From Chersky-840 sp963764205 (GTDB lineage Bacteria > Actinomycetota > Acidimicrobiia > Acidimicrobiales > UBA8190): a DNA stretch of 64,000 nucleotides. Positions 31,196-40,900 of the stretch are shown one piece after another. The translations under genes were made by a program, and so were the position numbers. The stretch lies in the NCBI GenBank assembly GCA_963764205.1, contig CAVXRN010000002.1, positions 1,612,001 through 1,676,000 on the forward strand, given 5' to 3'. Each line of letters starts with the position of its first letter. Position 1 is the first letter of the stretch. Under the pieces are notes generated by a model. The model was not told where the DNA came from. It saw nothing but the letters and a program-made list of their open reading frames with translations, and ran no database searches.

Positions 31196-32740
31196 TCACT
31201 CGTGGTGATGGCCGAGCATCGGCGCCGTCCCCGTTTCCTCCCAGATGAGCCGTTCGGGCTGGCGCGGGTCGTCCTCGACAGCTCCGCCGGGGCCGAGGAC
31301 CATGGTGGAGCGGCCGATGGGGTCATAGGCCGGCCACTCGCCCATCGCATCACACGACGGGTCTCCGTCGCGGGCGAACGCCACCCATGCCTCACGCATC
31401 TGCTGGGACAGCATCGTGGCCTCGGCGCCCGCTCCGGTGAAAGGTTGCACCGCAGCGTCCTCGACCGTCCCGAACACAAATGGGATCTCGAGCCCGTGGC
31501 ACGACCCGAACATGCCGCCCAGGAAGGGTGACTCCCACGTGAACAGGTACGAGAACGTCTTGGGTTGGTACTTGGCGTGGGCCGCGGCCAGTGCCAGCAG
31601 CGGCAGACGGAACACGTAGTCGGTGGTGACCGCGGTCCACAGGTCCCGGCCGCTCACCGGTTCGCCCCGGGCCAGGCGTGCCCGTTGGTAGGCGGCGACC
31701 ACATCCGCACCCGACGGGCCCACGAGCGACGCCAACCGCTGCGCCACCCGAGCTTCGTCGACATCCGCGGCGCCGTAGTCGGCCGTGGTGAACAGTGCAC
31801 ACTCGTCCCGGGTGGTCCCGACCAGGATCGGCACCGACTCGGCCGCACCCTCGACGATGAGCTCTCCGGGGGGCCGCTCGAGCAGGACGCCGTCGACCAC
31901 GGGAAGCAGGGCCAAAGGGAGGCCGCCGTCCGACGGCGCTTCGGCCGCCAGCCGCTGTGTCGCGTGCACCAAGCGCTCGACCGGGACATGGCGGAGGGTC
32001 GCCAGTGCGTCGCGGGGGATCTCGAGGTGCGCCGCCAGTCGCTCGGCGCGGCGCGTCGCCCACTGCGGGCTCGCCGTCGCCGGTGGCCCACTCTGGATGA
32101 CGGCGCGGTGAAAGAGTCCTGTCGCTCGCGGCGCGGCCAAGAGATCCGAGATGCTCATGGCCCCCGCCGACTCACCGAACAGCGTCACGTTGCCGGGGTC
32201 CCCCCCGAACGCCGCGATGTTCTCCTGGACCCATCGCAGTGCCGCGATCTGGTCGTGCAGACTCCAGTTCCCCCATCCGGGGTCGTCGGGGTCGACGAGG
32301 TCGGGGTGGGCGAGGAGGCCGAGGGCACCCAGCCGATAGTTGATCGTCACGACGACGACGCCCTTGGTGGCCAGACGGCCTCCCGAGAACAGCGCGCTCG
32401 ACCCGGTGCCGGTGGTGAACCCTCCTCCGTGCAACCACACGAGGACGGGCCGCCGGCGGTCGTCGAGGCGCGGGGTCCACACGTTGAGGTTCAGGCAGTC
32501 TTCGTCCGACGCCGTCGGGTCGTGCGGAAAGCTGAACCCCGGGACAGGAGGCGTCTGGGGAGCGATCGGCCCCCACGACGACGCCATCAACGTGCCCGTC
32601 CATGGTTCAGGGGGCTGTGCCGCCCGCCAGCGACCGTCCGCCCCGGCCACATGGGCGTAGGCGACCCCCCGGAAGACCCAGACCCCCGCCTCGTGCTGGC
32701 CTTGGAGCACGCCGGCCGTCGTGCGGGTCACGCCTTCCAC
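31196..32740 (-). CDS. Carboxylesterase type B
   Basis: A 514-residue alpha/beta-hydrolase of the carboxylesterase B family. It shows EDCLNLNVWTPR, the oxyanion hole LHGGGFTTG, the nucleophile in FGESAGAMSI, Glu in GTTRDECALF and His in SCHGLEIPFVFG. No secretion signal is clear. The start is uncertain: GTG 32740 (VEGVTRTTAGVLQG) fits the family start, with GTG 32779 as an alternative. It hydrolyses esters of unknown identity, and is divergent from the second NlpC/P60 gene. Confidence 0.88.
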   Translation of the reverse strand: MEGVTRTTAGVLQGQHEAGVWVFRGVAYAHVAGADGRWRAAQPPEPWTGTLMASSWGPIAPQTPPVPGFSFPHDPTASDEDCLNLNVWTPRLDDRRRPVLVWLHGGGFTTGTGSSALFSGGRLATKGVVVVTINYRLGALGLLAHPDLVDPDDPGWGNWSLHDQIAALRWVQENIAAFGGDPGNVTLFGESAGAMSISDLLAAPRATGLFHRAVIQSGPPATASPQWATRRAERLAAHLEIPRDALATLRHVPVERLVHATQRLAAEAPSDGGLPLALLPVVDGVLLERPPGELIVEGAAESVPILVGTTRDECALFTTADYGAADVDEARVAQRLASLVGPSGADVVAAYQRARLARGEPVSGRDLWTAVTTDYVFRLPLLALAAAHAKYQPKTFSYLFTWESPFLGGMFGSCHGLEIPFVFGTVEDAAVQPFTGAGAEATMLSQQMREAWVAFARDGDPSCDAMGEWPAYDPIGRSTMVLGPGGAVEDDPRQPERLIWEETGTAPMLGHHHE

Positions 32741-32871
32741 GGTCCCCCCCCACGCCTGAGCGGCCCTGGTACCGAGCACAGGCCTGTATTGGCAAGGTAG
32801 AGGCCTCCCTGGCGAAGGTCAAGGAATGGCCAACATGGGCCTCAACCCTTCCGCCTCGGGTCAGCCCTGAC

Positions 32872-32877
32872 TACTGT
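32872..32877 (+). promoter_or_regulatory. -10 hexamer, leaderless promoter of NlpC/P60 copy 2
   Basis: TACTGT, 7 bp before the GTG at 32885. Confidence 0.5.
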
Positions 32878-32884
32878 TGCCAAA

Positions 32885-34165
32885 GTGACTGCTGTGACTG
32901 GTCTGTATCGGCGCGCCCGGACACAGACCGTCCGCCGCCCGATGACACTCCTGGCGTCGACGCTGGTCGTCGTGGGCCTCGTCGCGGCCGCGCCGGCGGC
33001 GGCATCGCCCCCACCGACGAACGCCGGGCCCGGGGCCGCGACCACGGGCGGGGCCATCGACGCCACCCAGGCGCAGGTCGACGCGATCGAGGCCCAATAC
33101 GCGGCGCAGCAACAGAGCCTGGCCCAGCTGTCCGAGCAGTACGACGAGGCCGGCGTGCACCTCCAACAGATCGACACGCAGCTGGCGACCACCGACGCCC
33201 GACTCGTCGTGGCCAAGCGGCAGTACACGGCGGCCCACCACCAGCTCCAGGCCGCGGCGGTGAACGCCTACATCTACGACACCCCGTCGGACCAGTTGAC
33301 GTCGATGTTCTCGACCCCGTCGGAGACCAGCTCCCTGCGCGACGAGTACCAGCAGACGGCGATCGGCAACATCAACACCGAGGTCAACCAACTCGAGGCG
33401 AGCAAGCAGCAGCTCAATGCGACAGAGTCGACGCTGCGCTCGCAACAGGAGCAGGCCACGGGGATCTCGGCACAGGTCGCGAGCTCACAACATGCGGCGC
33501 AGACCACCGCCGACGCCACAGAGGCGACGCTGACACAGGTGAAGGGCCAGTTGGCACAGCTGGTGGCGCAACGCGCCGCACAGCAGGCCGCCGCGGCCGC
33601 CGCGGCCGCCGCGGCCGCCGCCAGCCAAGCCGCCAAGCAACGCGCGGCGGAGGCAGCGGCCCAAGCCGCGCAGGTGGCGCAGACCTTCGCCGGTGGGTCC
33701 GCGGCTGCGGTACAGGCGACCGATGCAGCCAATCAGGCCTCGGCCAGCGCGGGGGCGGGGGGGGTCATCGGCACCGGTGCGCCGCAGGCCGCCGCGGGGG
33801 TGGGAGCGGAAGCCATACGGGGGGCCGAGCAGTACCTCGGCGTCCCGTACCAGTGGGGTGGTGCCAGCTCGGCCGGCCTGGACTGCTCGGGGCTGGTCAT
33901 GCTGGCCTGGCGCGCCGCGGGGGTGAATCTGCTCCATTCGGCGGCGATCCAGTACGACGAGTCCACCCCCATCCCGCTGAACCAGGTCCAGCCGGGCGAC
34001 CTGCTGTTCTACGACCTCGACGGCGACGGTATCGACCACGTGGTGATGTACGTGGGGTCGGGCCTCTACGGCGCCGACACCGTGATCCAGGCGGCCCACA
34101 CCGGGACCGTCGTGGAATTCGACCCGGTCTGGTATTCCGGGCTGGTCGGAGCAGGCCGCCCGTAG
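32885..34165 (+). CDS. Secreted NlpC/P60 peptidoglycan endopeptidase, RipA-like (copy 2)
   Basis: A 426-residue paralogue of the protein at 23.2 kb. The signal peptide is MTLLASTLVVVGLVAAAPAAAS (ending near residue 41), then a Gln/Ala-rich coiled coil with a poly-Ala stretch (about 238-250), a flexible linker, and the NlpC/P60 domain with Cys in LDCSGLVMLAW, His in IDHVVMYVG and Gln in IQAAHTG. The role is cleavage of peptidoglycan stem peptides, probably at division or growth sites. A stem-loop follows the gene. Confidence 0.9.
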   Translation: MTAVTGLYRRARTQTVRRPMTLLASTLVVVGLVAAAPAAASPPPTNAGPGAATTGGAIDATQAQVDAIEAQYAAQQQSLAQLSEQYDEAGVHLQQIDTQLATTDARLVVAKRQYTAAHHQLQAAAVNAYIYDTPSDQLTSMFSTPSETSSLRDEYQQTAIGNINTEVNQLEASKQQLNATESTLRSQQEQATGISAQVASSQHAAQTTADATEATLTQVKGQLAQLVAQRAAQQAAAAAAAAAAAASQAAKQRAAEAAAQAAQVAQTFAGGSAAAVQATDAANQASASAGAGGVIGTGAPQAAAGVGAEAIRGAEQYLGVPYQWGGASSAGLDCSGLVMLAWRAAGVNLLHSAAIQYDESTPIPLNQVQPGDLLFYDLDGDGIDHVVMYVGSGLYGADTVIQAAHTGTVVEFDPVWYSGLVGAGRP

Positions 34166-34184
34166 CGCGTCGGGCGAGCTGCGA

Positions 34185-34205
34185 CCCGCTGCCGCGGCCA
34201 GCGGG
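34185..34205 (+). terminator. Stem-loop after NlpC/P60 copy 2
   Basis: CCCGCTG (34185-34191) pairs perfectly with CAGCGGG (34199-34205) across a 7-nt loop, 20 bp behind the stop codon. There is no U-tract. Confidence 0.5.
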
Positions 34206-34224
34206 GCCCGTGTGCGGTGACGGG

Positions 34225-34230
34225 TACCAT
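34225..34230 (+). promoter_or_regulatory. -10 hexamer, leaderless promoter of the acyltransferase
   Basis: TACCAT, 6 bp before the GTG at 34237. Confidence 0.45.
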
Positions 34231-34236
34231 GACCTC

Positions 34237-35109
34237 GTGACGGCCGGCAAAGAAGCGATCCCGCGTGAGCAGCGCGCCGCGCTCGTCCCCCTCCCCCGCA
34301 CCGACGACACACCGACCCCGGGCCAGCGGCTGTCGGACGTGGACGAATGGGGACGCTCCGAGCACACCCGCACCATCGCCCGTCGACTCTTCGCCCCCCT
34401 CTACGACAACTGGTTCAGGGTGGAATGGGAAGGGCTGGAGAAGATCCCCAAGACCGGGGGCGCGCTGTTGGTCGCCAACCACGCGGGGGCCATCCCTTCG
34501 GACGCGCCGACCATCATGCACGGCATCGAGGTCGAACGCGGCCGGCCCGTCTACGGCATGGCCGACTTCTTCTTCCGCGAGGTCCCCTGGTTGGGGACAC
34601 TGTGGGCCCGCGTGGGCGGCGTCCCGGCCCACCCCGACAACGCCCTGCGCCTGCTGCGGGACCAGGGCCAGCTCGCCCTCGTCTTCCCCGAGGGCACCAA
34701 GGGGCCCTCCAAGACCTATGCGGACCGCTACCGTCTCCGACGCTTCGGACGCGGTGGCTTCGTCGAGATCGCCATGCGCGCCGGGGTCCCGGTGATCCCC
34801 ATCGCCGTGGTGGGGGCCGAGGAGTCCATGCCGATCGTCTTCCGCGTCCCCGCCCTGGCAAAGCTCATCGGGGTGCCCTACTTCCCGGTCACCGCGAACA
34901 TGTTCGTCTTCGGCCCCCTCGGCCTCCTCGCCTATTTCCCGGCGAAGTTCAAGCTGCGCGTCCTCGACCCGGTGACGTTCGACGTTCCCAGCGGCCAGGA
35001 CCGGTACTCGAAGAGCCGCGTGATGGAAGAGGCCGAGAAGATCCGCATCAACATGCAGGAGACCATCTACGAAATGCTGCGCGAACGCCGCAGTGTCTGG
35101 TTCGGGTGA
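34237..35109 (+). CDS. PlsC-type lysophospholipid acyltransferase
   Basis: A 290-residue acyltransferase. The catalytic motif is NHAGAIPSDAP (H-x6-D, the spacing seen in a branch of the 1-acylglycerol-3-phosphate acyltransferase superfamily), followed by YGMADFFFREVPWLGTLWAR and the glycerol-phosphate-binding FPEGTKGPSK. It probably acylates a lysolipid or related acceptor at the membrane face. It is followed at once by an SDR-type epimerase gene, a pairing I associate with actinobacterial lipid genes. The GTG start is set by TACCAT 6 bp upstream. Confidence 0.85.
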   Translation: MTAGKEAIPREQRAALVPLPRTDDTPTPGQRLSDVDEWGRSEHTRTIARRLFAPLYDNWFRVEWEGLEKIPKTGGALLVANHAGAIPSDAPTIMHGIEVERGRPVYGMADFFFREVPWLGTLWARVGGVPAHPDNALRLLRDQGQLALVFPEGTKGPSKTYADRYRLRRFGRGGFVEIAMRAGVPVIPIAVVGAEESMPIVFRVPALAKLIGVPYFPVTANMFVFGPLGLLAYFPAKFKLRVLDPVTFDVPSGQDRYSKSRVMEEAEKIRINMQETIYEMLRERRSVWFG

Positions 35110-35114
35110 GGCGG

Positions 35115-36158
35115 ATGGGGCGACGCGTCCTCATCACCGGTCTGGACTCGTTCTGGGGCGGTCGGATGGCGCAAGCCCTGGAGTCGGACCCCGAAGTGGA
35201 GATGATCCTGGGCATGGGGACCCGGGAGCCCACCGTGCCGCTCGAGCGGACGGAGTTCGTGAAGGCCGACCAGACCTACTCCATCCTGTCGCGCATCGTC
35301 GGCGCAACCCAGGTGGACACCATCGTCCATACGTTCTTGGTGGTGGACTCGACCCGGGTCTCGAGCCGGGCCCTGCACGAGATCAACGTGATCGGAACGA
35401 TGAACCTCCTGGCCGCGGCGGGCCAGTCCGGCTCCCCGGTCCGCCAGGTGGTCGTCAAGTCGTCGACCGTCGTGTACGGCTCGGCCTCGACCGACCCCAC
35501 GTGGTTCAGAGAGGAGATGGGGCGCACGTCCCCGGCGCGCACGAGGGTGGAGCGCTCATTGCTCGAGGTCGAAGGGTTCGTCCGCGACTTCGCCGAGGAC
35601 AACCCGGCCACGGTGGTGTCGGTCCTGCGTTTCGCCAACGTCCTCGGCACCGACATCGTCACCCCCATCAGCACGAACCTGTCGCGACCGATCTGTCCCG
35701 CCATCGCGGGATACGACCCCCTCCTGCAGTTCGTCGAGGAGGACGACGTCGTCCGCTGCTTGGAACACGTCACGCGCCAGCGGATCCCGGGCCTCTACAA
35801 CGTCGCCGGCAACGGCAAGCTCCCGTGGAGCGAAGTGACCGGCATCTGCGGCACCCGGATCCTCCCGATCTCTCCCGTGGGCACACACGCCGCGGCCGCG
35901 CCGCTCGTCCGGATGGGACTGATCGAATTCCCGCCCGAGCTCGAGAGCCTGCTGCGCTACGGCCGGGGAGTGGACACCACCCGCATCGGCAAGACGGGGT
36001 TCTCGTGTCGTTACACCACCGCCGGGGCGGTCGAGAGCTTCATCCGCGCCGTGCGTCTGCGCCGGAGTGTCGGGGATGCGCCGCCCTCGTACACCTACTC
36101 CCAGGACGTCGAGCAGTTCTTCCGCCACTCCCCTGCGGTGGTGCGGTCGGACGGGTGA
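35115..36158 (+). CDS. NAD-dependent epimerase/dehydratase family protein
   Basis: A 347-residue extended SDR. It starts MGRRVLITGLDSFWGGRMA (Rossmann glycine motif) and includes VDTIVHTFLVVDS, VVKSSTVVYGSASTDPTWF (Ser and Tyr region) and VLRFANVLGTDIVTP. The usual YxxxK is altered, so catalysis is uncertain. It lies 5 bp behind the PlsC-type gene; an alternative GTG start at 35106 would overlap the PlsC stop. It may act on lipids or sugars. Confidence 0.78.
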   Translation: MGRRVLITGLDSFWGGRMAQALESDPEVEMILGMGTREPTVPLERTEFVKADQTYSILSRIVGATQVDTIVHTFLVVDSTRVSSRALHEINVIGTMNLLAAAGQSGSPVRQVVVKSSTVVYGSASTDPTWFREEMGRTSPARTRVERSLLEVEGFVRDFAEDNPATVVSVLRFANVLGTDIVTPISTNLSRPICPAIAGYDPLLQFVEEDDVVRCLEHVTRQRIPGLYNVAGNGKLPWSEVTGICGTRILPISPVGTHAAAAPLVRMGLIEFPPELESLLRYGRGVDTTRIGKTGFSCRYTTAGAVESFIRAVRLRRSVGDAPPSYTYSQDVEQFFRHSPAVVRSDG

Positions 36159-36164
36159 CGTCGC

Positions 36165-36785
36165 TCAGGGGCCGGTGAGCCACTGCGCGATGAGCGCGTC
36201 GGCCCGGATGGCCCACTCCTCCGCCGTCATGGCGTAGCGGACGTGGTCCTCCCAGTGCCCGTCGATCTCGAGGTAGCGGACCGCCACCCCCTCTTCGCGC
36301 AGGCTCAATTTCTCGACCACCCTCCGGCTGGGTCGGTTGCGTGGCACGATGGCGACTTCGACGCGGTGCAGGCCGAGCTCCTCGAAGGCGAAGCGCAACA
36401 CCGCCACCGTGGCCTCGGGCGCGAGTCCCTGGCCGGCCATGGCCTCGTCCACCCAGTAGCCCACGAACGCGTTCTGGAAAGGGCCCCGCTGGATCGACGA
36501 CAAGGTGATCTCGCCCACGAAGCGCTCACCCACGAGGATCCCGAACCCGTACCCGCTGCCCATCTGGCGTTCGCGCTCTCGAGCGGCACACCGTGCCGCG
36601 AAACTGGCGCGGTCCTCGGGCGTGAGCGGGGCGCCGGCCGGGCGCGGCTCCCAAGGCACGAGCCAGCGGCGGCACCGGGCCCGCACCTCGAACCACGCCT
36701 CGTAGTCGTCCTCGCCGAGGGTCCGCAGTCGGATCCGACCTCCGCTGAGCTCGAGGGGCGTGGCGCGTGCCGTCCTGCCGATCAC
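36165..36785 (-). CDS. GNAT acetyltransferase, RimJ/RimL-like
   Basis: A 206-residue GNAT protein of the ribosomal-protein-alanine N-acetyltransferase type. Seen are IRLRTLGEDDYEAWFEVRAR, the acetyl-CoA site VGYWVDEAMAGQGLAPEAT, FEELGLHRVEVAIVPRNRPS and the DHVRYAMT end. The GTG start overlaps the stop of the aminotransferase gene (GTGA), forming a two-gene operon. The target is unknown. Confidence 0.88.
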   Translation of the reverse strand: MIGRTARATPLELSGGRIRLRTLGEDDYEAWFEVRARCRRWLVPWEPRPAGAPLTPEDRASFAARCAARERERQMGSGYGFGILVGERFVGEITLSSIQRGPFQNAFVGYWVDEAMAGQGLAPEATVAVLRFAFEELGLHRVEVAIVPRNRPSRRVVEKLSLREEGVAVRYLEIDGHWEDHVRYAMTAEEWAIRADALIAQWLTGP

Positions 36786-37873
36786 CTTCCCAACACCTCC
36801 TCGAGCGCGCCCAACAGCAGTTCCACGTTGCGTGGCCGCGCCGTGTGGCCCATGCAACCGATGCGCCAGGCCTTGCCCGCCATCGCACCCACGCCGGCGC
36901 CGATCTCGATCCCGTAGCGGTGAAGGAGCGCGGCGCGGACCTCGGCTTCGCTCATTCCGCCGAGATCGTCACCGACCCACACCGTGGTGAGCTGGGGCAG
37001 GCGGTGATCGGCGGGGGCGACGAGCTCGAAGCCGAGCTTCTCCAGGCCGGTCTGGAGCGCGTGGCCGCACGCACTGTGCCGCGCCCACGCCGCCTCCAGC
37101 CCCTCCTCGAGTACCGCGCCGAGCCCGGCGTGCAGGGCGAAGACCATCGAGACGGGGGCGGTGTGGTGATAGGTCCGGCCGCCGTCGCCTTCGACGTAGC
37201 GGGCGATCAGGCCGAGGTCGAAGTACCACGACGAGGGGCGCTCCTTCAATCGGGCTCTGGCCCGTGGCGCCACGGTCAACGGCGACAGTCCGGGGGGCAC
37301 CCCGAGGCACTTCTGGGTGCCGCTGTAGGCGAGATCGATCTCCCAGCGGTCCGCCTCGAACGGGATGCCTCCGAGCGACGTGACCGAGTCCACCAGGAGC
37401 AGCGCATCTCCCTTGTGGCGCGCCAGCCCCTCGATGTCGTTGCGCACCCCCGTCGAGGTCTCGGCGTGGACGACGGCGATGACCGCCGGCGAGGGGTGGG
37501 CGGCCATCAACGCCTCGGGGTCGAGCGGCTCTCCCCAGGGGGCGTCGACGCGGACCACGACCGCTCCCAGTCGGGCGGCCACCTCGCACATCCGCTCGCC
37601 GAAGAGGCCGTTCACACCCACCACCACGACGTCTCCGGGCCCGACCACGTTGACGAACGCCGCTTCCATCCCCGCCGATCCGGTGCCGCTCACGGGCAGG
37701 GTCAGGGAGTTCGAGGTGCGGTACACGGTACGGAGCCGGCCACAGGTCTCGTCGAGGATCTCGAGGAACTCCGGATCCAGGTGACCCAGGAGCGGGCGCG
37801 TGAAAGCCGAGACGACCTCGGGGTACGGATTGGAGGGTCCGGGCCCCATCAGGACTCGGTCGCTGAGCACCAC
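36782..37873 (-). CDS. Class V aminotransferase, alanine/serine-glyoxylate type
   Basis: A 363-residue PLP enzyme. Seen are LMGPGPSNPYPEVV, SGTGSAGMEAAFVNVV, HAETSTGVRNDIEG, the PLP Asp in LLLVDSVTSLGG and the Schiff-base Lys in YSGTQKCLGVPPG. It would convert glyoxylate to glycine with alanine or serine as donor. This could serve glyoxylate released by the malyl-CoA-lyase-like enzyme at 19.4 kb, although the two are not linked. The GTG start is fixed by TAGCAT 6 bp upstream. Confidence 0.9.
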   Translation of the reverse strand: MVLSDRVLMGPGPSNPYPEVVSAFTRPLLGHLDPEFLEILDETCGRLRTVYRTSNSLTLPVSGTGSAGMEAAFVNVVGPGDVVVVGVNGLFGERMCEVAARLGAVVVRVDAPWGEPLDPEALMAAHPSPAVIAVVHAETSTGVRNDIEGLARHKGDALLLVDSVTSLGGIPFEADRWEIDLAYSGTQKCLGVPPGLSPLTVAPRARARLKERPSSWYFDLGLIARYVEGDGGRTYHHTAPVSMVFALHAGLGAVLEEGLEAAWARHSACGHALQTGLEKLGFELVAPADHRLPQLTTVWVGDDLGGMSEAEVRAALLHRYGIEIGAGVGAMAGKAWRIGCMGHTARPRNVELLLGALEEVLGR

Positions 37874-37879
37874 CCCAGG

Positions 37880-37885
37880 ATGCTA
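37880..37885 (-). promoter_or_regulatory. -10 hexamer, leaderless promoter of the aminotransferase
   Basis: TAGCAT on the minus strand, 6 bp before the GTG at 37873. Confidence 0.5.
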
Positions 37886-37965
37886 GGCACGTCGGCGGTA
37901 CCCCCCGCCACCTGGGGCGTCACCCCGAAGCGCCGGGCGAGGGACGGTGTCGCCCCCCGTGCGGC

Positions 37966-40900
37966 TCAGCGGTACGAAGCCCGGGGCGGCCACGCCAAGG
38001 AGAAGTCCTCGGCGCACAGTGACAGATTGGGGTTGTAGTACGGGTCGTTGCGCAGGACCTGGGGCGTCCACCGCTTCTCCATGAAGTCGACCTCACGGGC
38101 GAACTCCGCGGCCCGGGGGCCGACGAAGTCCGAGCCACGGCTGATCGACTCGTAGTGGTAGAGCTCCGCATACGGGCTCCAGACCACACCCCATCCCGCC
38201 TGACGGAGTCGCAGACAGAAGTCCACGTCGTTGAAGGCGATGGGGAGGTTCTGCTCGTCGAGCCCGCCGACCTCGTCCCACGCCTCTCGGCGGACGACCA
38301 TGCAGGCGGCGGTGACCGCCGAGATGTGCTGGGCCAACTGCAGCCGTCCGAAATAGCCCGAGGACAGCCGGTCGAAGAGACGGTACGAGTGTGCGGCCAC
38401 ACCGTGGATCCCGAGGACGACCCCCCCGTGTTGGATGCGGCCGTCCTCGTAGTAGAGCTTGGCCCCCACCGCCCCCACGCCGGGCTGCAGGACATGACCC
38501 ACCATTTCCGTGAGCCAGTTCTCGGAGATGACCTCGGTGTCGTCGTTCAAGAGGCACACGACCTCGCCCGAGGTCCGTCGCACCGCGGCGTTGTTGACGG
38601 CCGAATAGTTGAACGGCTGCTCGTCCCGGATGACCGTGACACGATCGTCGTTGGACCGGAGGAACTCCAGGGTCGGCAGCGTGCGGCTCGAGTTGTCCAC
38701 GATGACGACTTCGAAGTTTCGGTACGTGGTCAACGCCAACACGCTGTCGATACAGCGGGCCAACAGGGTTCCGTCTCTGGTGGGGACGATGATGCTGACC
38801 AGCGGCCCGGGATCGGGGCACGACCACGAGACACGGTTGTACCCCGACCGGCCGATCCGCGCCGGCGTGAGGTCCCCGGACCGGCCCGTGCGGACGAGAT
38901 GGTCCATCACCGCCCGTCGTCCGGCGCCGACCGCATACTGCTTGGCCGACAGCACCGACGCGGTCGAGCCGACGTGCGCCCGCCAGTGATAGAGCACATG
39001 GGGAATGTGCACGACCTGCTCGGTCGACAGCAGCTCACACACCCGCAAGGTGAGATCCCAGTCCTGGCTCCCCTCATAGCCCTCCCGGTACCCACCGACC
39101 TCGGTGACGAGGTCCCGGCGGAACAGACACAGATGGCTCAGGTAGTTCTGGCCGATGAGCAGGAGCGGGTCGTAGTCGGGCTTGAAGTACGGTGACTGTC
39201 GCTCGCCCGCGTCATCGAGCTTGTCCTCGTCGCTGTAGATGACCCCGGCTCCGGGGTGCTGTGCTGCGGCCAGCACCGCCAGCGCCAGCGCATGGTCGGC
39301 GAGGACGTCGTCGTGATCCAGACACGAGACCCATTCGCCCTCGGCCATCGCCAACGAGGTGTTCGAGGCGGCGGAGATATGGCCGTTGGTCTCCCGTCGC
39401 GTCACCTTGATCCGAGAGTCCGACGCTTCGTACTCGGCCAGGATCTCCCCCACCGCCGGGTCCGGCGAACAGTCGTCGGCGATGCAGAGCTCCCAGTTCG
39501 TGTAGAGCTGGGAGCGTACCGATTCGATCGCCGCCCGCAAGAAGCCCGGGGGCGGGTTGTACACCGGCATGAGGACGCTCATCAACGGTTGGTGGTCCAA
39601 CCGCGCCACTCGATCCCTGATCCTGTCTCTCGTGACCTGGTCACGCGTGTCGAATTGCTCGATCCACAGGGCGTAGGTGCCATCGGCCGGGTGGACCGGC
39701 AGCGCGGCCGGCTCGATCGGCTGCGGAGCTCGTCGCAACGCGCCGTAGACCTTTCGGAGCGACGTCGTGTACCGGAATGTCTTGGTGGCGCGCACCGCCT
39801 CGAGCTCGGCGTCACGGACATCGACGAGGGCAGCGAGCTCTCGCTGGCTGACCTCGTGTCTGCGCACCGTCTCGAACGCGGCGGCCGTCTCCGCCGCTCG
39901 CCGCTGCTCGACTTCCCCGAGCTCCTGGTGGAGAAGTTCGGTCTCCACGCTCAGGGTGTTGTAGCGCTGGGCCAGTCGATCGTGCTCGGCAATGGCTTCC
40001 TGCACTCGTACGCCGAAATTCGCAGCCACATTGGCGAGCCCGCGCTCGTAGTCCTCGATCAGCCCCTCTGCGTCGAGGTCCCGACGTCGGAACAACACTG
40101 CGTGGTCGGCGATGAACGACGCGTCGAAGTCGACATCGCGCACGAAACCCTGTCGGAAGAACAGTTGCGCCCAATAGCCACCGGGCTCCACGTTGAGATG
40201 CGTGGGCTCGTCGAAGTCGTCGGGCGTGGACGAGAACAACACGGCGTCGGCATGGCGGCACAGATTCGCCACCGACTCCTCGGCCAGGGACGGCGGAATG
40301 TGCTCGAGGACCTCGGAACAGGTGATGAGGCTGTAATGACCGTCGAGCTCGTCGGTGATCGAACCCACCTTGCAGAACGGGCGCAGATCGGGGGGCACCT
40401 GGTCGATCGCCCACTGCGACACGTCGACGCCCCGGGCGTCCACACCCCGGTCGCGCAGCGCTTCCACCAGCATGCCCGTGGCGCACCCCACGTCGAGCAC
40501 GGTGGCCGGACCGAGCGCGTCGACGATCGCACTCGCCACGCCGGCGAAGACGTCGACCCAGAGCTGCTCCCCTCTGCGATAGGGGACCCCGCTCTGGTCG
40601 TAGGACTCCCCGTAGTAGTCCTCGTCGTAGAAGTTCGACGTGGCGTCGACCAGGGCGCCGGCGTCGTCCGAGCCGTCATCGCCCGGACCGGCGTGTCGAC
40701 CGTCGAGCCGGTCCAGGACCCGGGCCAGGACGTGGTACTGCTCGTCGAGCACCGGAGCGGTGTCGCGACGAGACGAACGCAGCGGGGGGAGGCTCTCGAT
40801 GAGCGCCACGGCGTCCTCGGTGCCGCCTGCGATCGACACCCCACACTCCTCCATGAACTCCACCAGCTCGAGCACGATCGCCTTGGGCTGCGCCAGCATC

